Both the position numbers and the translations under genes were made by a program. From an uncultured SAR86 cluster bacterium (GTDB lineage: Bacteria > Pseudomonadota > Gammaproteobacteria > Magnimaribacterales > D2472): DNA of 41,281 nt. The DNA lies in the NCBI GenBank assembly GCA_902513515.1, contig CABXNE010000008.1:1-41281 (forward strand), read 5' to 3'. Under the pieces are notes generated by a model. It saw only the letters and a program-made list of their open reading frames with translations. It did not search any database and was not told the origin of the DNA. The first letter of the stretch is position 1, and each line of letters begins with the position of its first letter. This document shows, in pieces, positions 7,953 through 16,309 of the stretch.

Positions 7953-8940
7953 TTTTCTTAATTTTTCTGACCCCAAAGATCATAAATACTTTTTGATCAC
8001 AGGAGGAGAATTTATATTAAAACAAGATGCTGTTGAGAGTATTTTAGAAAATTTAAATAATAGTGGGTTTAATGAAAAGGTATCAATATATCAAGATGAA
8101 TTAGATAGAACTCAAGAAATAGTCTCAAGCAATATAGGAGGTTCTTTATTTCAAGAAAATCTAATTATTCATATCAAACATACTTCAGGAAAATTTCCAG
8201 AAAAAATAAAGTCTCTTCTTGAAGACGAAAATATCTTTAAATCTCAAAACATTGCATTGATTATTGAATCTAGCATTGAAAAAACGCCAACAAGTGGTGC
8301 ATGGATTAAAAATTTTGATGCTAACGGCCTCATCATTAATTGCAGCAAATTAAGGGTAATAGAAGAAAAAATGTGGCTTAAAAGACAGTTGAGCTTTTTA
8401 CCAAAAGATCTACTTCCAATCTTTGGGGGCTCAATTTTTCAGAATAATGAGGCAAATCTTTTGGGTCAAAAAAATGAAGTCGCATTGCTGAAGCTTTTAT
8501 TTTTGAGTAAAGATGGATTGGATGGATCTAAAACAGATCATATAATTTTTGGCTCTGGAATCAACGCATTTGAACTTGAAGATTTGTTACTTAATAGGGA
8601 TTTCAAAAAAGCGCTCAGGACAATCAACTTTATGCGTGAGCATGACCGGCAGAACTCTGCTCCAATTGTTTGGATAATCGCCAAAGTTATTAATTCTTGC
8701 TTTGAATCGCTAAAGGCTGCAAATAAGAAATCTGCCTTAATCAATAGTGGTGTATGGTCATCTAAAATCAATCTTTATTTAAGCTTAATAAAACAGGCGA
8801 ATGCTAAAGAATTCTTACATTTAAATGAGGAGATCTTAAAAATCGATCTCATAAATAAAGGTTTGATAAAAGCTAAAACTTGGGAGCAAATTGAAAGAGT
8901 TATCCTGAAGCTGCAAGATGCAACTGCATTGCAGAATTAA
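7942..8940 (+). CDS. holA: DNA polymerase III delta subunit
   Basis: HolA is the clamp-loader subunit that opens the beta sliding clamp. The protein has 332 residues, normal for the family, and shows the expected opening (HKYFLITGGEFILKQDAVESI), the LIIESSIEKTPTSGAWIK stretch and the helical C-terminal collar domain (FELEDLLLNRDFKKALRTIN). It starts with TTG at 7942, supported by an AGGAG at 7927-7931 ten bases upstream inside lptE. At its 3' end it overlaps the convergent dat gene by 41 bp. In many relatives nadD would follow; it is absent here. Confidence 0.93.
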   Translation: MKVNFLNFSDPKDHKYFLITGGEFILKQDAVESILENLNNSGFNEKVSIYQDELDRTQEIVSSNIGGSLFQENLIIHIKHTSGKFPEKIKSLLEDENIFKSQNIALIIESSIEKTPTSGAWIKNFDANGLIINCSKLRVIEEKMWLKRQLSFLPKDLLPIFGGSIFQNNEANLLGQKNEVALLKLLFLSKDGLDGSKTDHIIFGSGINAFELEDLLLNRDFKKALRTINFMREHDRQNSAPIVWIIAKVINSCFESLKAANKKSALINSGVWSSKINLYLSLIKQANAKEFLHLNEEILKIDLINKGLIKAKTWEQIERVILKLQDATALQN

Positions 8941-9748
8941 ATAATTCAGTAACATCCTTATAACCTTCATGATTTTCTTCAAGCTTGTACTCCGTTCCAA
9001 TTAAGTTGGTCAGAGGCAGCATTCCTTTCGTTGAGCTTGTCAACCACATACAAGGAGAATCATGAAAATCTGAAATGGCACAACTGCCCTCTTTTACGCA
9101 ATAGGGAGTATCCTTAAGTGCCTTTATTAAAATTTCTCTTGTAATTCCAGGAAGAATATTTTCTGATAAGGATGAAGTTCTGACTGACCCATCAGAATCA
9201 AAGTAAAATACATTGCTTGCCCCTGCCTCAGTCATAAAACCGCCTTTATGCATCACAACTTCTTGGCAACCCAAAGACTTGGCTTGATTCAAGACCAAAA
9301 CATTTCCAAGCAAAGAAGTGGATTTAATATTACATTTACCCCATCGTTCATCTTCGCATAACATAGCGCTTACAGCTGAAGATGGAAAACTGAAAGGCAT
9401 TGCATAACCAAACCTCTCTATCTCAAGATCATCTTGATAAAGATGTGATCGAACCATATCAACGCCCCTTGAAATCTGGTAATACACATAACCATCTTGA
9501 TTGGTTAAAGTCGATGCAAGCTCTTTCATATCATCAATGGCATTCTCAATATTAACGCTCAAACCAATAAAGTTAGCGCTTTGTATCATCCGATCAACAT
9601 GCTCGTTAAAACACAGGGGTTTCCCCGAAAAATATGGAATAACCTCATAGATACTATCTGAAAAAGTATAAGCACGAGATAAAGGTGAGACTCTTATCTG
9701 GTCTAATGTCTTTAATTCACCCTGATATATGGCAGGGATATTAGTCAT
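8900..9748 (-). CDS. dat: D-amino acid aminotransferase (PLP fold type IV)
   Basis: The 282-residue protein belongs to the class IV aminotransferases (D-alanine / branched-chain / 4-amino-4-deoxychorismate lyase family). The PLP-binding Lys142 is in CNIKSTSLLGNVL, and Glu174 in GFMTEAGASN matches the conserved glutamate that contacts the cofactor. Coming last after dacA, in the usual Dat position, it probably exchanges amino groups between D-alanine and D-glutamate for peptidoglycan. A branched-chain aminotransferase role is less likely but cannot be excluded by motifs alone. The start overlaps dacA by 8 bp; the end overlaps holA. Confidence 0.88.
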   Translation of the reverse strand: MTNIPAIYQGELKTLDQIRVSPLSRAYTFSDSIYEVIPYFSGKPLCFNEHVDRMIQSANFIGLSVNIENAIDDMKELASTLTNQDGYVYYQISRGVDMVRSHLYQDDLEIERFGYAMPFSFPSSAVSAMLCEDERWGKCNIKSTSLLGNVLVLNQAKSLGCQEVVMHKGGFMTEAGASNVFYFDSDGSVRTSSLSENILPGITREILIKALKDTPYCVKEGSCAISDFHDSPCMWLTSSTKGMLPLTNLIGTEYKLEENHEGYKDVTELFNSAMQLHLAASG

Positions 9749-10898
9749 CTTGACCTATGGAAAATAAGCTCATGATCCAGAAGACTATACGAGCCCAAAT
9801 TCTTCCAAAGAATCCTTTCGTTTCAACAGACTCAATAGCTATCAATGGAGCAGAAAGAACTACTCTATCGTTAGAGACAAATTCAATGTCGCCTATTACA
9901 TCGCCCTCAGAAATTGGAGCTTGAATATTATTCTTAAACTTATAATTTGCTTTTATATTTTTAAAATCTGCCCTGGGCAAAGTTAACAATATGTCCTCAT
10001 TGGTTCCAAGAGCAACTTCATCCATTTTGCCGCCCCAAACCCTAGCAACAGTTATCTCTGAGTCTTTTGCAATTAATTTTTGAGTTGCAAAGAATCTAAA
10101 ACCATATTCCAAAAGTCTCTGAGATGAAGTCAATCTCTCATTTTCTGAAGGGCTGCCTGCTACGACTGCGATTAATCTCATATCATTTCGCTTGGCAGAA
10201 GAAATTAAACAATAACCAGCAGATTCGGTATGCCCAGTTTTAACCCCATCAACAGAATCGTCTCTCCATAAGAGCTTGTTGCGATTAAGCTGGCGAATGC
10301 CACTAAAAGTAAATTCCTTTTCTTTATAGGTTGCATAATGATCAGGAAAATTATTAATCAATGCTTTTGTTAAATGGGCTAAATCTTTAGCTGATGAGAA
10401 ATGATTAGGATCTGTCCAACCAACAGCATTTTGAAATAAAGTATTGCTTAGCTCTAACTCAGATGCGTAAGCATTCATAAAATCAACAAATCCCTCTTCT
10501 GAGCCTGCAACATATTCAGCCATTGCTACTGTGGCATCATTTCCAGATTGAATTACTATCCCAGACAACAAGTCACGAACGGAAATTCTTTTTCCAGCTT
10601 CAATAAACATCTTTGAGCCGCCAGTTTTCCATGCTTTCTCACTAATTAAAACTTTATCATCAAGACTGATAGCGCCACTGGCTATCTGATCTGCAATAAC
10701 ATATCCGCTCATTACCTTGGTCATGCTAGCTGGAGAGATTTGATCATCAGAATTAAATTCAGCTATAACTGTATTAGTACTGGCTTCAAGTAAAATATAC
10801 CCATCTAAATTTAATTTAGGCGCTTTGGGCACCATGGACTGAGCAAACCCATCGATACAAAATGGAGCCATAAGGATCAAACAAATTATTTTTTTCAT
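9741..10898 (-). CDS. dacA: D-alanyl-D-alanine carboxypeptidase (PBP5/6 family)
   Basis: DacA removes the terminal D-Ala from peptidoglycan stem peptides in the periplasm. The 385-residue protein has a signal peptide (MKKIICLILMAPFCIDGFAQ), the SxxK motif S58-M-T-K61, SGN at 118-120 and KTG at 220-222. A PBP5-type C-terminal beta domain follows, and the last 18 residues (ARIVFWIMSLFSIGQDD) form the amphipathic membrane anchor. It lies 7 bp downstream of mltB and overlaps dat, so it is part of the elongation operon. Confidence 0.97.
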   Translation of the reverse strand: MKKIICLILMAPFCIDGFAQSMVPKAPKLNLDGYILLEASTNTVIAEFNSDDQISPASMTKVMSGYVIADQIASGAISLDDKVLISEKAWKTGGSKMFIEAGKRISVRDLLSGIVIQSGNDATVAMAEYVAGSEEGFVDFMNAYASELELSNTLFQNAVGWTDPNHFSSAKDLAHLTKALINNFPDHYATYKEKEFTFSGIRQLNRNKLLWRDDSVDGVKTGHTESAGYCLISSAKRNDMRLIAVVAGSPSENERLTSSQRLLEYGFRFFATQKLIAKDSEITVARVWGGKMDEVALGTNEDILLTLPRADFKNIKANYKFKNNIQAPISEGDVIGDIEFVSNDRVVLSAPLIAIESVETKGFFGRIWARIVFWIMSLFSIGQDD

Positions 10899-10905
10899 AA
10901 TAGAG

Positions 10906-11937
10906 TCACTTAAATTCTAAGGATAAATCATACACGGCTTTGGCATAAAAATGACTTCGATTATATTTAGTAATCGCAATAAAATTATCATCGCCTATAA
11001 AATATAAATCCTTTGGTTTGTTTAATATAATAGTTTGGCCGCTCTTAATAAGATTTTGATCTTTAATATTGTTAAGACTCATCAATTGTTTTAATTGAAG
11101 GTCATGACTAATCGCAATTGACAATAAGCTATCTCCCTCTTTAACAATGTATTTTTCTTCAATGCCCTCAGTAAAATGAAGGGGAATATATTTATTTAAA
11201 TTACTCTGATGCTTATAGGTCTTATTAACTTGATTTAGTTCAACTTTTTTAACTATATCACCCTCTCTCTTCCAACCATGCTTTTTAAGGTAATTAGCAA
11301 TACTTCCTACAGCATCCGGTACTGAATTAAATAGGTCTGCATATCCATCGCCATCATAATCTATTCCATAAGCTCGGTAGCTGGATGAAATAAACTGCCC
11401 GTACCCCATAGCTCCCGCATATGATCCTTGTACTGAATTAATATCTAAATTATTTTCTTTTGTAAGAATGAAGAACTGAATAAGTTCACTTTTAAAGAAC
11501 TTTGATCTCCTTTGAAAATCAAAGCCGAGCGTTGTCAAGCTATCAAGCACCCTATAGCTGCCTTTAATTTTTCCATACCTAGTCTCTACTCCTAGAATAG
11601 AGGTGATAATTTCTCTTGGAACGCCAAACTCATTTTCAACTCTATCAAATAAAGCAGAATTCTTTCTAATAAACTTTTTACCATTAGAAATACGCTTATC
11701 TTCTAGAAAAAGTTTTTTATATCTATCCCATGTCCATGTAAATTCGGCTGGGGTCGACATTGATTGCAGAATCTTCTCCTGTTTTTCTGCAGTTTGTAGT
11801 ATTTGAGTAACATAGCTCTTATCAAAACCATGCTCACTTACAAGGGTTTCAATAACATCCTGTGCTTCTGGATGCTCAGAGTAATTCGCAAGAATTGCAT
11901 TTGAAAATAAAAGAAAAAGTATAAAAAGATATTTCAT
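10906..11937 (-). CDS. mltB: Membrane-bound/periplasmic lytic transglycosylase B with an internal LysM domain
   Basis: MltB-type enzymes cleave the MurNAc-GlcNAc bond with formation of 1,6-anhydroMurNAc. The 343-residue protein has a plain signal peptide (MKYLFILFLLFSNAILA) without a lipobox. The transglycosylase 3 domain spans about 20-235, with catalytic Glu118 in GVETRYG and the SYAGAMGYGQFISSSYR motif at 172-188. A LysM motif then appears at 263-305 (YIVKEGDSLLSIA ... IKSGQTIIL). It is followed by NFIAITKYNRSHFYAKAV at 318-335, which matches the normal C-terminal end of MltB. So LysM sits inside the family's usual domain rather than at the end. The gene overlaps rodA by 4 bp. Confidence 0.93.
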   Translation of the reverse strand: MKYLFILFLLFSNAILANYSEHPEAQDVIETLVSEHGFDKSYVTQILQTAEKQEKILQSMSTPAEFTWTWDRYKKLFLEDKRISNGKKFIRKNSALFDRVENEFGVPREIITSILGVETRYGKIKGSYRVLDSLTTLGFDFQRRSKFFKSELIQFFILTKENNLDINSVQGSYAGAMGYGQFISSSYRAYGIDYDGDGYADLFNSVPDAVGSIANYLKKHGWKREGDIVKKVELNQVNKTYKHQSNLNKYIPLHFTEGIEEKYIVKEGDSLLSIAISHDLQLKQLMSLNNIKDQNLIKSGQTIILNKPKDLYFIGDDNFIAITKYNRSHFYAKAVYDLSLEFK

Positions 11938-13025
11938 TGAGGTAAGAATTTTTTGTGTGTGCCCATGGAAACAATTATGCCAAAAGCAAGAAATAATGAC
12001 ACTAATGACGAGCCTCCCTTACTTATGAATGGTAAAGGCATGCCTACAACTGGAAGAAGTCCCACTACCATGCATAAATTGATAATTAAATTTGCAGCAA
12101 AAGTAAGACTTAGACCCCCTATAACTAGTCTGCAAAACCGATCTCGCGCACTTAATGCTAAATAAAAACATCGCAATAATAAAAATAAATAGATACTTAA
12201 TAACAGCAGCACCCCAAGAAATCCAAACTCCTCTCCTATTACAGAAAAAATGAAATCAGTCTCTGTTTCAGGTAGAAAATTTAACTGTGTCTGTGACCCC
12301 TGACCAAAGCCCTTGCCTAATAAGCCACCTGAACCAATAGCAACTTTTGATTGGATGATATTCCAACTTGCTCCAAAAGGATCCGATTCCGGGTTAAAGA
12401 ATGTTGCAATTCTCTGGCGCTGAAAAGGCTGTAATAGGATATTCCAAATAAAAGGTGAGCTTATGATAAGCAAAATAAAAGATCCACCCATAAAGCTCCA
12501 GCTTAAACCAGAAAGAAACAACACAAACAGGCCAGAGCAAGCAATGATTAATGCGGTTCCAAGATCAGGTTGCCTGAAAACAATGAAAAAACAACAGCAG
12601 ATAATTATCAAGCTTATGATTATTTCTTTTCTTTGTATTGGAAGCTTTTTATCAAATAGAAAATTAGCCAAAAAAACTGGCACTGCTAACTTTAATAGTT
12701 CTGAAGATTGAAAAGATAAAGGGCCGATCCTAACCCATCTTTGTGCTCCATTAATTTCAGGGCCAAATAAATATGTAATACTTAAAAGCAGTAATGAAAA
12801 AATTAAAAAGAGCCCTGACATCCTTCTAAAAATATCAGGATCAGGCTGGCTAGCCAAAATCATAATAATGAACCCTACAAAAACATAAAAAAATTGCTTT
12901 GAAACAATACTTGTGTCTGCATTTGAAGCGGAAAATAAAAAAAATAAACCAAGCATAGATAACAAAAAAATACTAAAAAATATATATGGATCGAAGTATA
13001 TTTTTTGAAATAGCTTATTCATCAA
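11934..13025 (-). CDS. rodA: Peptidoglycan glycosyltransferase RodA (SEDS family)
   Basis: RodA polymerises lipid II into glycan strands in the elongasome, with PBP2 as partner. The 363-residue protein is strongly hydrophobic with about ten membrane spans. SEDS hallmarks are NGAQRWVRIGPLSFQSSELLKLA, RQPDLGTALI, the large periplasmic loop with GKGFGQGSQTQLNFLPETETDFIFSVIGEE, and the C-terminal GMPLPFISKGGSSL. It overlaps mrdA by 11 bp and mltB by 4 bp. The start is the first Met of the MMNK pair. Confidence 0.97.
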   Translation of the reverse strand: MMNKLFQKIYFDPYIFFSIFLLSMLGLFFLFSASNADTSIVSKQFFYVFVGFIIMILASQPDPDIFRRMSGLFLIFSLLLLSITYLFGPEINGAQRWVRIGPLSFQSSELLKLAVPVFLANFLFDKKLPIQRKEIIISLIIICCCFFIVFRQPDLGTALIIACSGLFVLFLSGLSWSFMGGSFILLIISSPFIWNILLQPFQRQRIATFFNPESDPFGASWNIIQSKVAIGSGGLLGKGFGQGSQTQLNFLPETETDFIFSVIGEEFGFLGVLLLLSIYLFLLLRCFYLALSARDRFCRLVIGGLSLTFAANLIINLCMVVGLLPVVGMPLPFISKGGSSLVSLFLAFGIIVSMGTHKKFLPQ

Positions 13026-14850
13026 TTAAACTCTTTAATACTTCGATTGCCACCGGTCCTGCGATAGCTCCCCCACTCTCTCCATTCTCAATTATCACAG
13101 AAACAGCATATCTAGGATTAGGCATCGGGCCAAAAACAATAATGATAGAATGATCTCTTAGCGATTCTGAGGCTCTTACCTCTTGATAAGCTTCCTTACT
13201 ATCCAAGCTCACGAGCTCTGCAGTGCCTGATTTACCAGCAACTTGAAATTCTTTAAGACCACGGATGCTTCTTGCTGTTCCATGGTCACTTTCAATAACT
13301 CCAAGCAAAGCTTCATGCATTTTGCTCCAATCTGAATCATCAAACCTATCATCTTGCCAAATTTTTATAGATTTTTTTTGATTACCAAAAGTAACAAGAG
13401 AGGGCTCAAAATATTTTCCCTTAGTAGCAAGAAGAGAAGCGTAATTTGCTAACTGCATTGGAGTCGCTACTAGATATCCTTGCCCAACTCCTAAATTAAC
13501 CGTGTCACCTTTTACCCAACCTGCATTCATCATGCTGTATTTCCACTCAGGGGTTGGAACAAATGCTTGATCTTCGCCAAAACAATCTAAACAAACTTTT
13601 TGACCAAACCCTAGACTGGATAAATGATTTGACAACTCTTGAATATCGGCTTGATATGCAAGTGAAAAAAAGTAAGTATTTGAGCTGACCAAAAAAGCTT
13701 TGTGCATATCTACCTTGCCATGACCTCCCTTGAGCCAATCTCTAAAGACTCTTCCCGTCTCAGGTAAAGTAAAAAATCCAGGATCTTTAATCTCAAAATC
13801 CCAATTCACAATATTATTTGATAGTCCGTACATTCCAATTGCAGGCTTAATAGTTGATGCCGGCGGATACCTTCCCTGTAAAGCTCTATTAAAAAAAGGC
13901 TTATCTAGATCATTAATTAAATCTTGAAATTCAGTGTCACTCATGCCATTTGAAAGTTTATTTATAGAGTAGGCAGGTGAGCTGTATAAAACATTGATAC
14001 CTCCAGATTCGAGGTCAATAGCTACAACTGCACCCTTTCTATTGCCTAGATATTTAGCAGCACTTTTGTGGGCTTCAATATCCAAATTAGTGAATAAGTC
14101 AGATCCTTTTTCGGGTTCAATAAAAGATAGTGGCTGAACAAGTTGTCCCCTTGCATTTATCTCATAAACTCTTTGGCCATGCTTGCCACTCAAGTAATCA
14201 TCATAGATCTCTTCTAATCCTATGCGGCCCTTAATAAGCCCATGCGCATAGGATAATTCTGCATCTTTCCAATGACTCTTTGGAATTTCAGGCATTGACT
14301 CATAATCATCGTCTGTTCTTGACGTATAGCCCAAAACATGTGAAAAAATTTCAGGATAATCAGTAATTCTTCTGTATCGTTTTGCTATAAATGCATTCTG
14401 AAAATTAAAACTCCTTACATTAAATCGGGCAATTTCTTCATCAGAAAGATCCTTTTTCAGGACCAGTTCCTTGTTCACAAATGCTTTCTCTTTTTGGAGT
14501 TTTTTATATCTTGATATATCGGTATGAGAAAGAAAAATTACGGGCTCAATTTCATCCAAAAAGGAATCTATGTCTGAAATAAGATTAGGACGTGTAATTA
14601 AATCAAAGGTTGGTTGATTTTTAACAAGAACTTTTCCATTTCTATCAAAAATCTCGCCCCTAAGCGACTGAACCGGCACTGCATAATTTTTATTCTTTAA
14701 CGCAGCAAGTTGATAATCTGAATAGCCAGAGATTTGTAAAGAAAAAACTTTTATTAATACGGCTATTAGCCCCAGAATGATTGAACCAAAAAGTAATGTT
14801 GCTCTTGAAGAAAAATTATTCTTTTCAATCTGTCTTTCTTCAAAAATCAT
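13015..14850 (-). CDS. mrdA: Penicillin-binding protein 2 (elongation transpeptidase)
   Basis: PBP2 cross-links new peptidoglycan along the rod cylinder together with RodA. The 611-residue protein has one N-terminal membrane span (about 16-38) and a PBP dimerisation domain beginning near QSLRGEIFDRNG at 61-72. The transpeptidase domain carries S332-T-I-K335, SSN at 389-391 and KSG at 540-542. Length and motif order are normal. Start and stop overlap its neighbours: one base with rlmH (TAATG) and 11 bp with rodA. Confidence 0.97.
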   Translation of the reverse strand: MIFEERQIEKNNFSSRATLLFGSIILGLIAVLIKVFSLQISGYSDYQLAALKNKNYAVPVQSLRGEIFDRNGKVLVKNQPTFDLITRPNLISDIDSFLDEIEPVIFLSHTDISRYKKLQKEKAFVNKELVLKKDLSDEEIARFNVRSFNFQNAFIAKRYRRITDYPEIFSHVLGYTSRTDDDYESMPEIPKSHWKDAELSYAHGLIKGRIGLEEIYDDYLSGKHGQRVYEINARGQLVQPLSFIEPEKGSDLFTNLDIEAHKSAAKYLGNRKGAVVAIDLESGGINVLYSSPAYSINKLSNGMSDTEFQDLINDLDKPFFNRALQGRYPPASTIKPAIGMYGLSNNIVNWDFEIKDPGFFTLPETGRVFRDWLKGGHGKVDMHKAFLVSSNTYFFSLAYQADIQELSNHLSSLGFGQKVCLDCFGEDQAFVPTPEWKYSMMNAGWVKGDTVNLGVGQGYLVATPMQLANYASLLATKGKYFEPSLVTFGNQKKSIKIWQDDRFDDSDWSKMHEALLGVIESDHGTARSIRGLKEFQVAGKSGTAELVSLDSKEAYQEVRASESLRDHSIIIVFGPMPNPRYAVSVIIENGESGGAIAGPVAIEVLKSLIDE

Positions 14851-15317
14851 TATTTATGATATGGATGGTTTATATGAATTGTACTGGCTCTAAAAATTTG
14901 CTCCATTAAAAATATTTTAAAAAGCCTATGGGGAAAAGTTAATTCAGAGGCAGATAAAATTAATTGTGAGGATTCAAGGAGCTTCTTTGATGATCCATGA
15001 GCACCGCCGATAATAAAGTTGATTTTTTTCCCGCAATCTATTTGATCTCGTAAAAGACTTGCAAAACCAAGACTGCTTATCTTTTGACCTTGCCTGTCCC
15101 AAAGAATGACATGCGCATCCAAATCAACATGTTTTAATATTTCTACCCCTTCAGCCTCTAATGTAGAAGTTACATCCATTGATTTAGAAGAGAAAGGTTT
15201 TACCTCTACATAAGAGACTTGAAAATGATTAGGCAATTGTTTCGAATAAAATTGTAGTGCCTGTTTCTCCCAGTCGGATGGCTTATGGGAAATACTAATA
15301 ATTTTGCATTTCATCAT
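14850..15317 (-). CDS. rlmH: 23S rRNA pseudouridine-1915 N3-methyltransferase
   Basis: RlmH is a SPOUT-class methyltransferase that methylates pseudouridine 1915 of 23S rRNA on the assembled 70S ribosome. The protein has 155 residues (154 if the second Met of MMK is used). Hallmarks are the S-adenosylmethionine-binding knot FIIGGAHG at 101-108, LTFPHRL at 126-132 and the C-terminal HPYHK at 151-155. It overlaps rsfS by 4 bp and mrdA by one base. Confidence 0.97.
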   Translation of the reverse strand: MMKCKIISISHKPSDWEKQALQFYSKQLPNHFQVSYVEVKPFSSKSMDVTSTLEAEGVEILKHVDLDAHVILWDRQGQKISSLGFASLLRDQIDCGKKINFIIGGAHGSSKKLLESSQLILSASELTFPHRLFKIFLMEQIFRASTIHINHPYHK

Positions 15318-15652
15318 GCAGAAACAAGAGTCTTTTCACCCCATAAACTTTCTAAATCATAAAATTCACGAGTTTCTTGTTGCATTATATTAACCACAAC
15401 ATCTCCACAATCAACCAATATCCATTCTGAATCATCTTGACCCTCGATCCCCAATAAATGCTGCTGATGAAGTTTTATTGATTCAATTAATTTATTTGAA
15501 ATTGCTTTTGCATTTCGTGAGGAAGAAGCCGTGGCTATAATCAACCAATCAGCAAAACCTGAAATATCGCGAATGTCTAAAACAAGAATATTTTGAGCTT
15601 TTAGATTATCTAGCGCCTCACAACAGATTGTTTTTAAATCAGGATTTTTCAT
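15314..15652 (-). CDS. rsfS: Ribosomal silencing factor RsfS
   Basis: RsfS binds ribosomal protein uL14 and blocks subunit joining when nutrients are scarce. The 112-residue length is normal. Family motifs include ALDNLKAQNILVLDIRDISG, DWLIIATASSSRNAKAI and WILVDCGDVVVNIMQQETREFYDLESLWG. It is the first gene of the seven-gene minus-strand elongation operon. Its usual upstream partner nadD is missing: the 160 bp upstream are non-coding, and the next gene points away. Confidence 0.96.
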   Translation of the reverse strand: MKNPDLKTICCEALDNLKAQNILVLDIRDISGFADWLIIATASSSRNAKAISNKLIESIKLHQQHLLGIEGQDDSEWILVDCGDVVVNIMQQETREFYDLESLWGEKTLVSA

Positions 15653-15812
15653 AGCAATGATTCACCTTACTGGTGCATTTTGAAATAGTTTGAATTAATT
15701 TTAATTTTACGTCCAAGCTTATGAATCAGAATATCTAAGTTAAAAGAATAAATCTATTAAAAATATCTAATTTATATACTCTTTCAATCAATCTTTTGAT
15801 TAAGATGTGTAT
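15653..15812. other. AT-rich divergent intergenic region
   Basis: This 160-bp gap separates rsfS (minus) and a membrane-protein gene (plus). It should hold promoters for both, but no -35/-10 pair is convincing. TATACT at about 15775-15780 is a possible plus-strand -10. A short inverted repeat AATCAA-TCTT-TTGATT lies at 15786-15801, 12 bases before the likely start codon. I see no trace of a nadD fragment in the six-frame reading. Confidence 0.4.
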
Positions 15813-16247
15813 ATGGATTTTATAAATTCTTTTGTCCATTGGTTTTCTGATCATCCTGAGATACTAGTAGGGTTAGGAATATCTTCTATTTTTATTTTGA
15901 TACTAAGTATTGTAGGCATTAGTTGGTTTATAGCACAGATACCAGATGATTATTTCCAATCATCAAAAAGAAAACCTACAAAATGGCGAGAGCAAAAACC
16001 AATACTTAGATTAGCAGTAATATTTGGAAAAAATATAATTGGGCTATTGCTTATTATTGGAGGTTTGTTGATGCTAGTTTTGCCAGGCCAAGGATTGCTA
16101 ACAATAGTAACGGGTTTGTTATTAATAAATTATCCAGGGAAATATAAGTTAGAACAAAAACTTGTTGCAATACCTTCTATTTTTCGGGCTTTAAATTGGA
16201 TCAGAATAAAAGCAAAGAAACCACCACTTAAAAGAAATACTATTTAG
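15813..16247 (+). CDS. Small inner-membrane protein, PGPGW/TIGR02611-like
   Basis: The protein has 144 residues from ATG 15813 (GTG at 15807 is an in-frame alternative adding two residues). It has a membrane span at about 17-40 and a hydrophobic hairpin at about 72-108 around a VLPGQGLLTIVTGLLLINYPGK-type stretch. The tail is basic (KAKKPPLKRNTI). A similar Pro-Gly-x-Gly between two hydrophobic segments marks the PGPGW family of predicted membrane proteins of unknown function. The flanking N- and C-termini and the central loop (KRKPTKWREQKP) would be cytoplasmic by charge. No operon partner: the next gene starts 62 bp downstream. Confidence 0.6.
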   Translation: MDFINSFVHWFSDHPEILVGLGISSIFILILSIVGISWFIAQIPDDYFQSSKRKPTKWREQKPILRLAVIFGKNIIGLLLIIGGLLMLVLPGQGLLTIVTGLLLINYPGKYKLEQKLVAIPSIFRALNWIRIKAKKPPLKRNTI

Positions 16248-16309
16248 TAATAAAGTAAAATAAACACTTAATAATTTAAAAAATAAAAAATTTATTTATA
16301 GGGGCTGTT

